Shown here: positions 1-8,635 of the stretch, piece after piece
How positions within the stretch are numbered: the stretch's first letter is position 1
Layout: every line of letters begins with the position of its first letter
NCBI GenBank assembly: GCA_002291875.1
Contig: DBAV01000246.1
Span: 1-16,888, forward strand
Length of the DNA stretch: 16,888 nucleotides
Origin: Hyphomonadaceae bacterium UBA1001
Lineage (GTDB): Bacteria > Pseudomonadota > Alphaproteobacteria > Caulobacterales > Aquidulcibacteraceae
Direction: 5' to 3'
The notes under the pieces: model-generated
Databases searched by the model: none
The model's input: the letters and a program-made list of their open reading frames with translations, nothing else
Told to the model about the DNA's origin: nothing
Program-made: the position numbers and the translations under genes

Positions 1-47
1 GCTCCATCGTTGTGGATCACGTCCGGCCCTCCACTCCCGGATTTTCC

Positions 48-195
48 TGCGCAAAACCCGACCCTCCCTCGCCCTCGCCGGGAGGGTGACGGGCCCCCAC
101 CCCGCGCTGCGCAAAACCCGACCCTCCCTCGCCGGGAGGGTGACGGAGCCCCACCCTGCGCCGCGCAGAACCCGACCCTCCTTCGCCGGGACGGT
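48..195. repeat. three tandem copies of a 54-60 bp hairpin repeat
   Basis: Three head-to-tail copies begin near 48, 108 and 162. Each has the core TGCGCAAAACCCG (the third copy reads GCGCAGAACCCG) and then an inverted repeat. The arms ACCCTCCC and GGGAGGGT are perfect in copy 1 (61-68 with 80-87) and copy 2 (121-128 with 134-141). Copy 3 (175-195) has decayed, with CTCCTT and GGGACGGT. Copy 1 carries a duplicated GCCCTC in its loop. The array lies just downstream of the stop of the minus-strand deacetylase gene. It resembles the dispersed palindromic repeats of GC-rich alphaproteobacteria and could form RNA hairpins or assist termination. Positions 1-47 hold nothing I can identify. Confidence 0.8.
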
Positions 196-203
196 CGTGG
201 CCG

Positions 204-1076
204 TCACAAAACGGGGCGGGCGGCGTCGGCGATGGCCGAGCGGCTGGCGATCCAGATGTCCGGGTGCGCGCGCAAGTGGCCCAGCACGCGGTCCACTGCC
301 CCGATCCGCCCGGGCCGGCCGACAATGCGCAAATGCAGGCCCACCGACAGCATGGTCGCCGGCGCGCCCGCCCTGGCCTCGGCATGGAGCGCATCAAAGC
401 TCTCGATGGCATAGCGCGCCCAGTCCCAGGGCTGCAGGGCCGGGGCCACCCACATCTTCATGTCGTTGGTGTCGATCGCATAGGGCACGATCACCATGTC
501 GCGCGGCCCGGCGGCCGTCTCGACCCGGTCCAGAAACGGAAAATCGTCGGAATAGTCGTCCATGTGCCAGTCAAAGCCTTCCTCGGCCAGGAGCCGGCGC
601 GTGGCCTCGGTGTGCAGATAGCGCGACAGCCAGCCGCGCGGGCGCACGCCCACCATGCGGGCGATGGTGTCGCGCGCGCCGGTGATGAAGGCGCGCTCTT
701 TGTCTTCGTCCATCCAGTACTGGTGGCTCCAGCGCAGGCCGTGGGCCGCCACCTCCCAGCCGCGCGCGCGGATGTCGGCGGCCACCTGCGGCGCGCGTTC
801 CAGCGCCAGGGCGGCCGCCGTCACGGTGGGGGCGATGGCGTGGCGGTCCAGCAGGCGCACGATGCGCGGCCAGCCGGCCCGGATGCCGTATTGATAGTTC
901 GACTCATTGCCGTGCACGCGCATGGGCCGCGAGGGCACCGCGCCCAGTTCGTCCACCGGCTCGGGCCCGCGGTCGCCGTCGCGGATGTTCTGCTCGGCGC
1001 CTTCCTCGACATTCAGCACCACCGAGACCGCCAGCCGCGCCCCGTTCGGCCAGGTGAAGTCGGGCGGTGCGGGCAT
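204..1076 (-). CDS. PuuE-like polysaccharide deacetylase family protein
   Basis: This 290-residue protein has the NodB-type deacetylase fold in the variant that includes PuuE-type allantoinases and HpPgdA-like peptidoglycan deacetylases. Visible landmarks are an early NVEEGAE stretch (residues 22-28), the YGIRAGWPR segment near 63-71, the putative metal-binding HGLRWSH stretch (H112 and H118), DDYSDDFPF in the middle, DTNDMKMW, and HLRIVGRPGRIGA near the C-terminus. All are typical of this cytoplasmic subgroup, and no signal peptide is seen. The start at 1076 is chosen because AGGAG lies just upstream; an ATG 63 bases earlier would run into the palindrome. It is co-directional with and downstream of the RidA-family gene. 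Such pairs suggest breakdown of a C-N bond compound such as a ureide, but substrate and true activity cannot be read from the sequence. Confidence 0.85.
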   Translation of the reverse strand: MPAPPDFTWPNGARLAVSVVLNVEEGAEQNIRDGDRGPEPVDELGAVPSRPMRVHGNESNYQYGIRAGWPRIVRLLDRHAIAPTVTAAALALERAPQVAADIRARGWEVAAHGLRWSHQYWMDEDKERAFITGARDTIARMVGVRPRGWLSRYLHTEATRRLLAEEGFDWHMDDYSDDFPFLDRVETAAGPRDMVIVPYAIDTNDMKMWVAPALQPWDWARYAIESFDALHAEARAGAPATMLSVGLHLRIVGRPGRIGAVDRVLGHLRAHPDIWIASRSAIADAARPVL

Positions 1077-1114
1077 CGGGGGCTCCTGGGTCGATTTGTC
1101 CGGACATACCCCCT

Positions 1115-1175
1115 GGACCGCGGGCTTCCAAGCCCGCAACCACGCGCTGCATGCGGGCCCGCAGGCCCGCGGTCC
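1115..1175. repeat. compound palindrome (REP-like) between ridA-like and deacetylase genes
   Basis: An outer inverted repeat, GGACCGCGGGC (1115-1125) with GCCCGCGGTCC (1165-1175), encloses two smaller hairpins. One is GCGGGCTT-CC-AAGCCCGC at 1120-1137; the other is GCGGGCC-CGCA-GGCCCGC at 1153-1170. The element occupies most of the 109-base gap between two co-directional minus-strand genes, so it would lie in their transcript if they share one. The GGGCTT/AAGCCC core recurs near 12578-12595, so this looks like a dispersed repeat family. It could attenuate or stabilise the mRNA. Confidence 0.75.
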
Positions 1176-1185
1176 CGTTCGCGGA

Positions 1186-1653
1186 TCAGGCCCGGATCAG
1201 GAACACCCCGTCGACCTCGACCGCAAAGCCCATCGGCAGGTTGGCGACGCCCACGGCCGAGCGGGCATGGCGGCCGGCCTCGCCCAGCACCTCGACCATC
1301 AGGTCCGAGCAGCCATTCATGACCTGCGGGATGGCGCCGAAATCGGGGGCGACATTGACGAAGCCGTTCAGCTTGAGCACCCGCTCGACGCGATCGAGTT
1401 CGCCCCCGCAGGCGGCGCGCAGCTGGGCCAGCAGGTTCAGCGCGCACACCCGCGCCGCCGCCTGTCCCTGGGCCAGGTCCAGCCCGTCGCCCAGCCGGCC
1501 CAGATGGTCACCGTCTGCCGCGCGTGAGACCTGCCCCGAAATGTGCACCAGGCCCCCGGGCGCCAGCGTGAACGGCACATAGCTGGCGATCGGCGCCGGC
1601 GGGTTCGGCAGGGTGATGCCCAGCGCCGCAAGCCGTTCCTCGATGCGTCCCAT
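1186..1653 (-). CDS. RidA (YjgF/YER057c/UK114) family protein
   Basis: The 155-residue product matches the longer RidA subgroup. It has an N-terminal MGRIEERLAALGITLP segment, a central HISGQVS strand (37-43), KLNGFVNVAPDF (94-105) and the closing GRHARSAVGVANLPMGFAVEV. R131 in ARSAVGVANLP corresponds to the conserved arginine that binds the substrate carboxylate in enamine/imine deaminases of the family. RidA-type proteins hydrolyse reactive enamines/imines released by PLP enzymes, but members of this longer subgroup are often of unproven activity. The start at 1653 has GGGAGGA a few bases upstream; a longer frame to 1737 lacks such a site. It is divergent from the DUF1176 gene and precedes the deacetylase gene on the same strand. 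I infer a shared transcript across the 1115-1175 palindrome. Confidence 0.9.
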   Translation of the reverse strand: MGRIEERLAALGITLPNPPAPIASYVPFTLAPGGLVHISGQVSRAADGDHLGRLGDGLDLAQGQAAARVCALNLLAQLRAACGGELDRVERVLKLNGFVNVAPDFGAIPQVMNGCSDLMVEVLGEAGRHARSAVGVANLPMGFAVEVDGVFLIRA

Positions 1654-1793
1654 GCCGTCCTCCCAGCGGTGTCGCCGGCTTCTGACCACCCCGCACGAGC
1701 CGAGTCCATCCCGCGATGGCAGGCGGGGCATCGACATCGGGCCTCACCCCATGCCAAGCAGAGCCATTCGTCGCGATCGGAGCCTGTCTGCCC

Positions 1794-2942
1794 ATGGTGT
1801 CCCTGCCATCCCCCCCTCCGCGTGGCCGCCTGACGGCGCTGGTCGTAGCCGGGGCCGCGCTGGTCCTTGGGGCAGGTGCGGCGCTGGCCGCCACCGACAG
1901 CGCGCGCGACGATGTGCTGGTGACCTTCCGCGACTGGGTGGTGGGCTGTGACAACGCCAACACCTGCCAGGCCATGGCGCTCGAGCCCGAGGACGCCGAT
2001 CGCTCGGACACCGAATTCGGCGCCATGATCGAGCGTGAGGCCGGCCCGGGCGGGACCCTGGTGCTGCAGTTCGGCCCGATCCTGCGCTCGGGCGTGCTGG
2101 ATTCCGAGGCCGACGCCGTGCCCGTGGTGGCGGTCGGGGACAGGGGCGGCCGGCGGCTGGCCGTGCTGTCGCAAAGTGACATCACCGGCTATTTCTATGT
2201 GACCGACGCGGCGGCTATGCCGGCCGTGCGGGCCATGCTGGCCCAGCCCTTCGTGACCCTGCTGGACGCCGACGGCGCGGTGGTGGACTTTGTCTCGACC
2301 ATGGGCTTTTCGGCCGCCATGCGCCTGGTGGACGAGCGCCAGGGGCGCGACGGCACCGCCGGTGCGCTTGTCGCGCGCGGGCCCGCTGCGGCAGCCACCA
2401 CGCCCGCTGCTCCGGCCCGGGCGGTGGTGCGCGTGCTGGCGCCCTTCATCGACGTCGCCCCGCGCAGCCTGGCGCCCGAGGCCATTGTCGCGGCCGCCCA
2501 GCCCCTGGCGCGCGGGATGCAGCAGCCCGATTGCGCCGGCACCCCCGACACTCCGCCGCAGGCCGAGTTCCATCGCCTGGATGCCGCCACGACCCTGGCG
2601 ATCATCGACCCGTCCTGCATCACCGGGGCCTACAACCGCACCCGCATCGTGGCGCTGGTGGACGAGCAGGGGCGTGCGCGCCCGGTGCCGCTGGTGACGC
2701 CCGAGGGCCGCCTTCAGGAGACCGAGCTGGTCAATGCCAGCTTCAACCTGCCCGACGACATGGGCCTTCTGGCCCATCCTGCGCTGTCCACCTTCGGCAA
2801 GGGCCGCGGCCTGGGCGACTGTGGCAGTGGCGAGGTTTATGGCTGGACCGGGGCGGCGTTCGAACTGGTCGAGCGCACACAGATGAACGAGTGCCGCTTT
2901 CCCCTGCAGTGGATCCGCACCTACCAGGCACAGGTGCGCTGA
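1794..2942 (+). CDS. DUF1176 domain-containing secreted protein
   Basis: The protein has 382 residues from the ATG at 1794. It opens with a signal peptide: a basic stretch (PPPRGR), a hydrophobic core LTALVVAGAALVLGAGAALA, and a likely cleavage after ALA at residue 32. Its mature part fits the DUF1176 family: VTFRDWVVGCDNANTCQAM near the start, then ITGYFYVTDAAAMPAVRAML, FSAAMRLVDERQGR, LDAATTLAIIDPSCITGAYN, and a C-terminal GDCGSGEVYGWTGAAFELVERTQMNECR. Several cysteines (GCDNANTC, DPSC, GDC, NEC) could form disulfides in the periplasm. A 30-residue Ala/Pro-rich linker lies in the middle. The family has no firm function. An ATG at 1716 would hide the signal peptide, so 1794 is preferred, with a weak CGGAGC site upstream. 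It is 47 bases ahead of purQ and may share its transcript. Confidence 0.85.
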   Translation: MVSLPSPPPRGRLTALVVAGAALVLGAGAALAATDSARDDVLVTFRDWVVGCDNANTCQAMALEPEDADRSDTEFGAMIEREAGPGGTLVLQFGPILRSGVLDSEADAVPVVAVGDRGGRRLAVLSQSDITGYFYVTDAAAMPAVRAMLAQPFVTLLDADGAVVDFVSTMGFSAAMRLVDERQGRDGTAGALVARGPAAAATTPAAPARAVVRVLAPFIDVAPRSLAPEAIVAAAQPLARGMQQPDCAGTPDTPPQAEFHRLDAATTLAIIDPSCITGAYNRTRIVALVDEQGRARPVPLVTPEGRLQETELVNASFNLPDDMGLLAHPALSTFGKGRGLGDCGSGEVYGWTGAAFELVERTQMNECRFPLQWIRTYQAQVR

Positions 2943-2989
2943 TCATCGCGGCACTGGCGGCGCATCGCGGCGTGGGCTAGGGGGCGCGC

Positions 2990-3652
2990 ATGAAGGCCGC
3001 TGTCCTGGTGTTTCCCGGCTCGAACTGTGACCGCGACGCGCACGATGCGCTGGCGCGGGTGTCGGGCCGCGCCCCGGCCATGGTGTGGCACCGCGAGACC
3101 ACCCTGCCGGCCGGCACCGATCTTGTCGTGGTGCCCGGCGGGTTCAGCTATGGCGACTATCTGCGGTCGGGCGCGATGGCCGCGCGGGCACCGGTGATGG
3201 CGGCCGTGCGGGCGCATGCCGCGCGCGGCGGGCTGGTTCTGGGCATCTGCAACGGCTTCCAGATTCTGACCGAGGCCGGGATGCTGCCGGGGGCGCTGAC
3301 CCGCAATCAGGGTCTGCTGTTCTTCAACCGCACCGTGACGCTGGACATCGTCAATCCCGATTTGCCGTTTACCGCGGGCTATGGCGCACGGCGGCGGATC
3401 GCCGTCCCGATCGCCCACCATGATGGCCGCTATGTCGCCGACGAGGCCACGCTGGACCGGCTGGAAGGCGAGGGGCAGGTTGCGTTCCGCTATGTCGGCA
3501 ATCCCAATGGCTCGATGCGCGACATTGCGGGCGTGGTATCGGCCGATCGCCGCGTTCTGGGCATGATGCCCCACCCCGAGCGCGCCTGTGACCGCGACCT
3601 CGGCCGCACCGATGGCTGGCCCCTGTTCGAGGGCCTGATGGCCACTGCCTGA
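2990..3652 (+). CDS. purQ: phosphoribosylformylglycinamidine synthase subunit PurQ (glutaminase)
   Basis: PurQ is the class I glutamine amidotransferase subunit that supplies ammonia to PurL, with PurS, at the fourth step of purine synthesis. The 220-residue length is normal. The N-terminus KAAVLVFPGSNCDRD, the VVVPGGFSYGDYLRSGA stretch and the nucleophile elbow GICNGFQ with C87 are all present, and the triad is completed by H195 and E197 in PHPERA. The start ATG at 2990 follows the purine-rich AGGGGG at 2979-2984. No purS or purL lies next to it, whereas in many alphaproteobacteria purS is immediately adjacent. The upstream neighbour is the DUF1176 gene and the downstream one an unrecognised gene. 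Identification is secure. Confidence 0.97.
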   Translation: MKAAVLVFPGSNCDRDAHDALARVSGRAPAMVWHRETTLPAGTDLVVVPGGFSYGDYLRSGAMAARAPVMAAVRAHAARGGLVLGICNGFQILTEAGMLPGALTRNQGLLFFNRTVTLDIVNPDLPFTAGYGARRRIAVPIAHHDGRYVADEATLDRLEGEGQVAFRYVGNPNGSMRDIAGVVSADRRVLGMMPHPERACDRDLGRTDGWPLFEGLMATA

Positions 3653-3696
3653 CACACCTTTGGATCACCCCAAATCACCCAGACGGAGACACCTTC

Positions 3697-4203
3697 ATGA
3701 GCTTTGATTCCGCTGTCGAGCGCGCGCGTTCGATCATCTCCGCCGGCGCGCCGGACACCGCCCTCCTGGTCAAGCGCAACCTGCAGAAGCTCGAGGGGCT
3801 GGTGGCGGCGCTGGAGGGGGCGATCCGCACCCAGCGGCTCAGCTTTGCCCTGGCCGAGGAGGCGGGTCCCGACGGCGAGCGCCTGCTGGAGGTCCGCCAC
3901 CGCAAGGGCAAGATCGTGCTGGGCTATGTCGGCTGGGCGGATGTGGGCTTTTACTTCGGCGTGAATTCGCCCGACATCGTCGCCGCATCCGGCCTGCACC
4001 CGGACGTCGACGTCGACGTCGAGGCGACCGAGTTCAGCGAGGAAGACGCCGCCGCCGAGGTCGCCCGTCTGGATGACGAGGAATCGCTGGACTTCTATGC
4101 GCTGGGGCCGATCGGTGACCAGGACGTGTTCGTGGCTGCGCTGGGCCAGGTGCTGCCCGTGCTGGTGGCCATGTACGAGACCCACTTCCTCAACCCGGAA
4201 TGA
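3697..4203 (+). CDS. hypothetical protein, 168 aa, unrecognised
   Basis: I do not recognise a named family. The protein is soluble with no signal peptide or membrane helix. It starts with an amphipathic helical segment (SAVERARSIISAGAPDTALLVKRNLQKLEGLVAALEGAIRT is continuous over about residues 5-44), followed by a beta-rich middle containing LLEVRHRKGKIVLGYVGWADVGFYFGV (about 67-93). An acidic patch (VDVDVDVEATEFSEEDAAAEVARLDDEESLD) precedes a hydrophobic C-terminal helix, FVAALGQVLPVLVAMYETHF. The DNA encoding the VDVDVDV run is a 6-bp tandem repeat, GACGTC, at 4003-4020. The start has CGGAGA 7 bases upstream. Codon use matches its neighbours. It stands 44 bases after purQ and converges on rpmG. 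It is probably a real gene because of its site, codon pattern and plausible fold. Confidence 0.7.
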   Translation: MSFDSAVERARSIISAGAPDTALLVKRNLQKLEGLVAALEGAIRTQRLSFALAEEAGPDGERLLEVRHRKGKIVLGYVGWADVGFYFGVNSPDIVAASGLHPDVDVDVEATEFSEEDAAAEVARLDDEESLDFYALGPIGDQDVFVAALGQVLPVLVAMYETHFLNPE

Positions 4204-4253
4204 GTGGGGGCCCGCGCCCGTCGCGGCACCACCCGGCACGAGCGGACGGCACG

Positions 4254-4281
4254 AAAAAGGGGGCGGCAATGCCACCCCCTT
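4254..4281 (-). terminator. rho-independent terminator of rpmG
   Basis: Read on the minus strand, AAGGGGGTGGC, loop ATT and GCCGCCCCCTT form an 11-pair stem with one T-G wobble (4257-4267 with 4271-4281). The run of T that follows the stem gives five Ts in all including the last stem bases. It lies about 40 bases beyond the rpmG stop. The stem is symmetrical, but the plus-strand side lacks a T run, so it mainly serves rpmG. It may still slow readthrough from the gene ending at 4203. Confidence 0.85.
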
Positions 4282-4321
4282 GAACCGCTCGGACCTGTGC
4301 GCCGCGGGCGGCGCGCATGCC

Positions 4322-4489
4322 TTACTTGATCTTGCCTTCGACGAACTCGACGTGCTTGCGCGCGACGGGGTCGTACTTCATGAACTTCAGCTTCTCGGTC
4401 TTGGTGCGCGGGTTCTTCTTGGTCACATAGAAGAAGCCGGTCCCGGCCGACGAGTTGAGACGGATCTTGATGGTGGCCGGCTTGGCCAT
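4322..4489 (-). CDS. rpmG: 50S ribosomal protein L33
   Basis: This 55-residue protein is the complete L33: MAKPATIKIRLNSSAGTGFF starts it, then YVTKKNPRTKTEKLKFMKYD and a short tail VARKHVEFVEGKIK. L33 is a component of the 50S ribosomal subunit near the exit site. It lacks the CxxC pairs of zinc-binding L33, so it is the zinc-independent form. The start at 4489 has AGGGGT seven bases upstream. It is an independent single-gene unit, with a strong-looking promoter (4518-4546) and a terminator (4254-4281). It is divergent from tilS. Confidence 0.97.
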   Translation of the reverse strand: MAKPATIKIRLNSSAGTGFFYVTKKNPRTKTEKLKFMKYDPVARKHVEFVEGKIK

Positions 4490-4517
4490 GGGACACCCCT
4501 GGAAATGCGAAGGCGCG

Positions 4518-4546
4518 CTTGAACACTCCGCGGCCGGACTTGTCAA
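4518..4546 (-). promoter_or_regulatory. candidate sigma-70-type promoter for rpmG
   Basis: On the minus strand TTGACA (4541-4546) is a perfect -35 box. It is followed after exactly 17 bases by TTCAAG (4518-4523), a weak -10. A -35 with a poor -10 is common in alphaproteobacterial promoters of highly expressed genes. The transcript would start about 20 bases upstream of the L33 start codon. The position also argues against the TTG at 4519 being the tilS start. Confidence 0.55.
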
Positions 4547-4590
4547 CCACCGGGGCACACCCGGAGGCGGATGGCGATGACGGCATCGCG

Positions 4591-5634
4591 ATGCTGGCGG
4601 CGCGTGTCGAGGACTGTCTGCGCGCCCACGAGGCGTCCCGCGGGGCGGCGCTGGTGGTTGCGCTGTCGGGCGGGGGGGACAGCGTGGCCCTGCTGCATGC
4701 TGTGCTGGCTCTGGGCCAACAGACCGGGGCGCGGGTTCGGGCGCTGACCGTTGATCATGGACGCACGCCTGGCTCGGCAGCGCGGGCCGACGATGTTCGC
4801 GCGCAGGCGATGGCGGCCGGCGCGGCCGCGCAGGTCATCACCCTCTCGCCGCCGCCCGGCCCCGGCCAGCAGGCCATGCGACGCGCGCGTCACGCCGCGC
4901 TGGCCGGGGCTGTGCGCGGCCTGGGCGCGCCTGCGGTGCTGCTGATGGCGCATACGCTGGACGACCAGATCGAGACGCTGCTGATGCACCGGCCAACCCT
5001 GTTGATGGCGGCGCGTGCGGCGTGCCCGGTCTGGCCCGAGGGCCAGGGGGTGGTGGTCGTGCGTCCCTTGCTGGGGGTTTCGCGCGCAGCACTGCGCGCG
5101 GTCCTGCGCGGGGCCGGGGCAGGGTGGATCGAAGATGCGGCCAACGACGACCCGCGGTTCACCCGCACCCGGGCACGCCAGACGGCGACCGGGCTGGAGG
5201 CGGGGCAGCGCGCGGCGCTGGAGGCGCGTGTGGCCAGGCTGATGGCGCACCGCGTCACGCTGGAAGCCGATTCCCTGGCGCTGGCGGGCGTGATGACGCG
5301 CGAGGCGGCACCGGTGCGCTGGACCCTGCCCTGGGACGCCATGATGGATACGCCTGAGGCGACGCGTCGGTACTTTCTGGCCCGCGCGGCCACCGCCATG
5401 GGCGCGGTGCCGGCCATTGCGCGGTCGGGCGACGTCGGGGCGGCCTGGCAGCACCTGGCCGCGGGGGGCGGGGCGCGCACGCTGGCCGGTTGCCGGCTGG
5501 CGCGACGCGAAGGGCGCACGGGCGACCGCCTGGAGCTGACCCGCGCGCCGCGACCACGTGGCGGGGCCCCCGCCCCTTGCGCCGGCGCGGAAGACAGCCG
5601 ATTTCATCGACTGGCAGGGCTTTTCGGGGCATGA
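4591..5634 (+). CDS. tilS: tRNA(Ile)-lysidine synthase TilS
   Basis: TilS attaches lysine to C34 of the CAU-anticodon isoleucine tRNA, using ATP, so that it reads AUA. The N-terminal PP-loop domain is clear: ATP-binding SGGGDS at residues 26-31, TVDHGRTPGSAARAD, HTLDDQIET starting at H121, and later RPLLGVSRAALR and GWIEDAANDDPRFTRTRAR. At 347 residues it is shorter than the roughly 430 of E. coli TilS, since the C-terminal tRNA-binding domains are reduced. After HTLDDQIET the family usually shows an RG-x-G-x-x-GL segment, whereas here the sequence is MHRPTLLMAARAACPVW. The ATG at 4591 is preferred. A TTG at 4519 gives a longer frame but falls in the rpmG promoter, and neither start has a strong ribosome site. 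It is upstream of ftsH, as in many alphaproteobacteria. Confidence 0.88.
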   Translation: MLAARVEDCLRAHEASRGAALVVALSGGGDSVALLHAVLALGQQTGARVRALTVDHGRTPGSAARADDVRAQAMAAGAAAQVITLSPPPGPGQQAMRRARHAALAGAVRGLGAPAVLLMAHTLDDQIETLLMHRPTLLMAARAACPVWPEGQGVVVVRPLLGVSRAALRAVLRGAGAGWIEDAANDDPRFTRTRARQTATGLEAGQRAALEARVARLMAHRVTLEADSLALAGVMTREAAPVRWTLPWDAMMDTPEATRRYFLARAATAMGAVPAIARSGDVGAAWQHLAAGGGARTLAGCRLARREGRTGDRLELTRAPRPRGGAPAPCAGAEDSRFHRLAGLFGA

Positions 5635-5797
5635 TCGAGGACCCGTGATGACCAAGAGGTCGCGCGGGGGTGTCAGGTGGGGCGGCAAGTCCCTATCTTG
5701 ACCGGGTGTCCGGAGAGCCGGGACCGCCTGTGCGGCCGGTATCTCATGCGTGACGGTGGCGGATGGTGCCGCCGTCCGGGAAGAAGGCGAGCGAACG

Positions 5798-7717
<1,920 letters not shown>

Positions 7718-7741
7718 CCGGCTTGACATCGCAGGCTGCAG

Positions 7742-7773
7742 CGCGCGTGACCTCCCAAGGGTCGCGCGCGTTT
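7742..7773 (+). terminator. probable terminator after ftsH
   Basis: CGCGCGTGACC (7742-7752) and GGTCGCGCGCG (7760-7770) can form an 11-pair stem with one T-G wobble and a 7-base loop, followed by TTT and then C. The stem is very GC-rich but the T run is short. It starts 24 bases after the ftsH stop. It would separate ftsH from the next gene group, though some readthrough is likely. Confidence 0.55.
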
Positions 7774-7855
7774 CGCGTCGCGGGGTCGAGCGGTCGCGGT
7801 GCCATGGCGTCGTGCAAGCGCTACGGCCCGGGGTGACCAAGGGGTGGGAGACAAG

Positions 7856-8635
7856 GTGGTGCAGGTTCTGGGACGACCCTGGGTGCCGGTGGTGCTGGGT
7901 GCACTGCTGCTGGCCTTCGTGATGCTGCCGTTTGGGGCCGGGCGCTGGTCGCCCGAGCTCGAGCGTCGGGCGCTGGGCGAGGTGGCGTTGGACGGGGGCG
8001 TGGTGGCGCGGCTCTACAATGGCGCCGAGGGGGGCGGCTCGGCGACCTCCGATGCCGCCCTTGTGGTCACCGAGGAGGGCCCTGGCGGCGCGTCCCCGCG
8101 CGAGGTGTTCCGCGCCGCAGCCACCCCGCAGGCGCGACTGGCGGTCGGGTGCTGGCAGGGCGCCTGCGTGGCGCGCCTGTATCGTGGGCAGGGCGTGGTG
8201 CCAAGCGCGGCGTGGCGGGTGTTCCGCGAGTATCTGGGCACCGTCAGCCCTGGCGCCTCGGGCAGCCGGGCCGGCATCGAACCCATCGCCCCGCGGCTGG
8301 ACCTGGGCGCCGTGCATGCGCGCCTGCGCACCGAATCGCAGGCGATGTGGGTGCTTTACTTCTTCACTTTCCTGGCGGCGATGGGCCTGGGTGGGCGCCA
8401 GCCCGTGGTCGCCGCCTTCATGGCGGTGCCGCTGGTGGCCACGGCGCCATTTCTCCTTGCCCTTCAGGCCGAGGGCCTGGCACTGGGTTTCGGTGTGGTG
8501 TCCAGCCTGATTGCGGTGTTCGCGGCCCTTGGGGCCTGGTGTGGGCTGACGATGCCGCGCCGCCCCCGCGCGGGCAGTCCCGCCAATGCTGGGCCCGCCG
8601 CCGCCGCCAAAGCCTCGACCGGGGACGCGCCATGA
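7856..8635 (+). CDS. hypothetical membrane protein with periplasmic loop
   Basis: I do not recognise a family. From a GTG start the product has 259 residues, with a hydrophobic helix at about 8-27 (VPVVLGALLLAFVMLPFG) and a long soluble region (about 30-160). Three closely spaced helices follow at about 164-180, 185-205 and 210-232, and an Ala-rich tail ends the protein. The loop contains GCWQGAC, whose two cysteines could pair if the loop is periplasmic. GTG at 7856 or 7859 is chosen because GGGAG is 5-8 bases upstream; the earlier ATG at 7799 would cover the ribosome site. Its stop overlaps the folP start as ATGA, so the two are probably co-translated. It may assist the envelope, but its position between ftsH and folP does not prove a role in folate synthesis. 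Confidence 0.78.
   Translation: MVQVLGRPWVPVVLGALLLAFVMLPFGAGRWSPELERRALGEVALDGGVVARLYNGAEGGGSATSDAALVVTEEGPGGASPREVFRAAATPQARLAVGCWQGACVARLYRGQGVVPSAAWRVFREYLGTVSPGASGSRAGIEPIAPRLDLGAVHARLRTESQAMWVLYFFTFLAAMGLGGRQPVVAAFMAVPLVATAPFLLALQAEGLALGFGVVSSLIAVFAALGAWCGLTMPRRPRAGSPANAGPAAAAKASTGDAP

Noticed and set aside
48..195. CRISPR-like array
   Set aside because: Only three diverged copies, the intervening sequence is part of the repeat rather than unique spacer, and no cas gene is nearby.
1437..2777. 446-codon minus-strand open frame over the RidA and DUF1176 genes
   Set aside because: It is out of frame with both supported genes and has antisense-like composition without domains.
7723..7751. 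Promoter with TTGACA just after ftsH
   Set aside because: The -35 is perfect but the bases 17 further on (CGTGAC) do not resemble a -10 and fall in the terminator-like stem.
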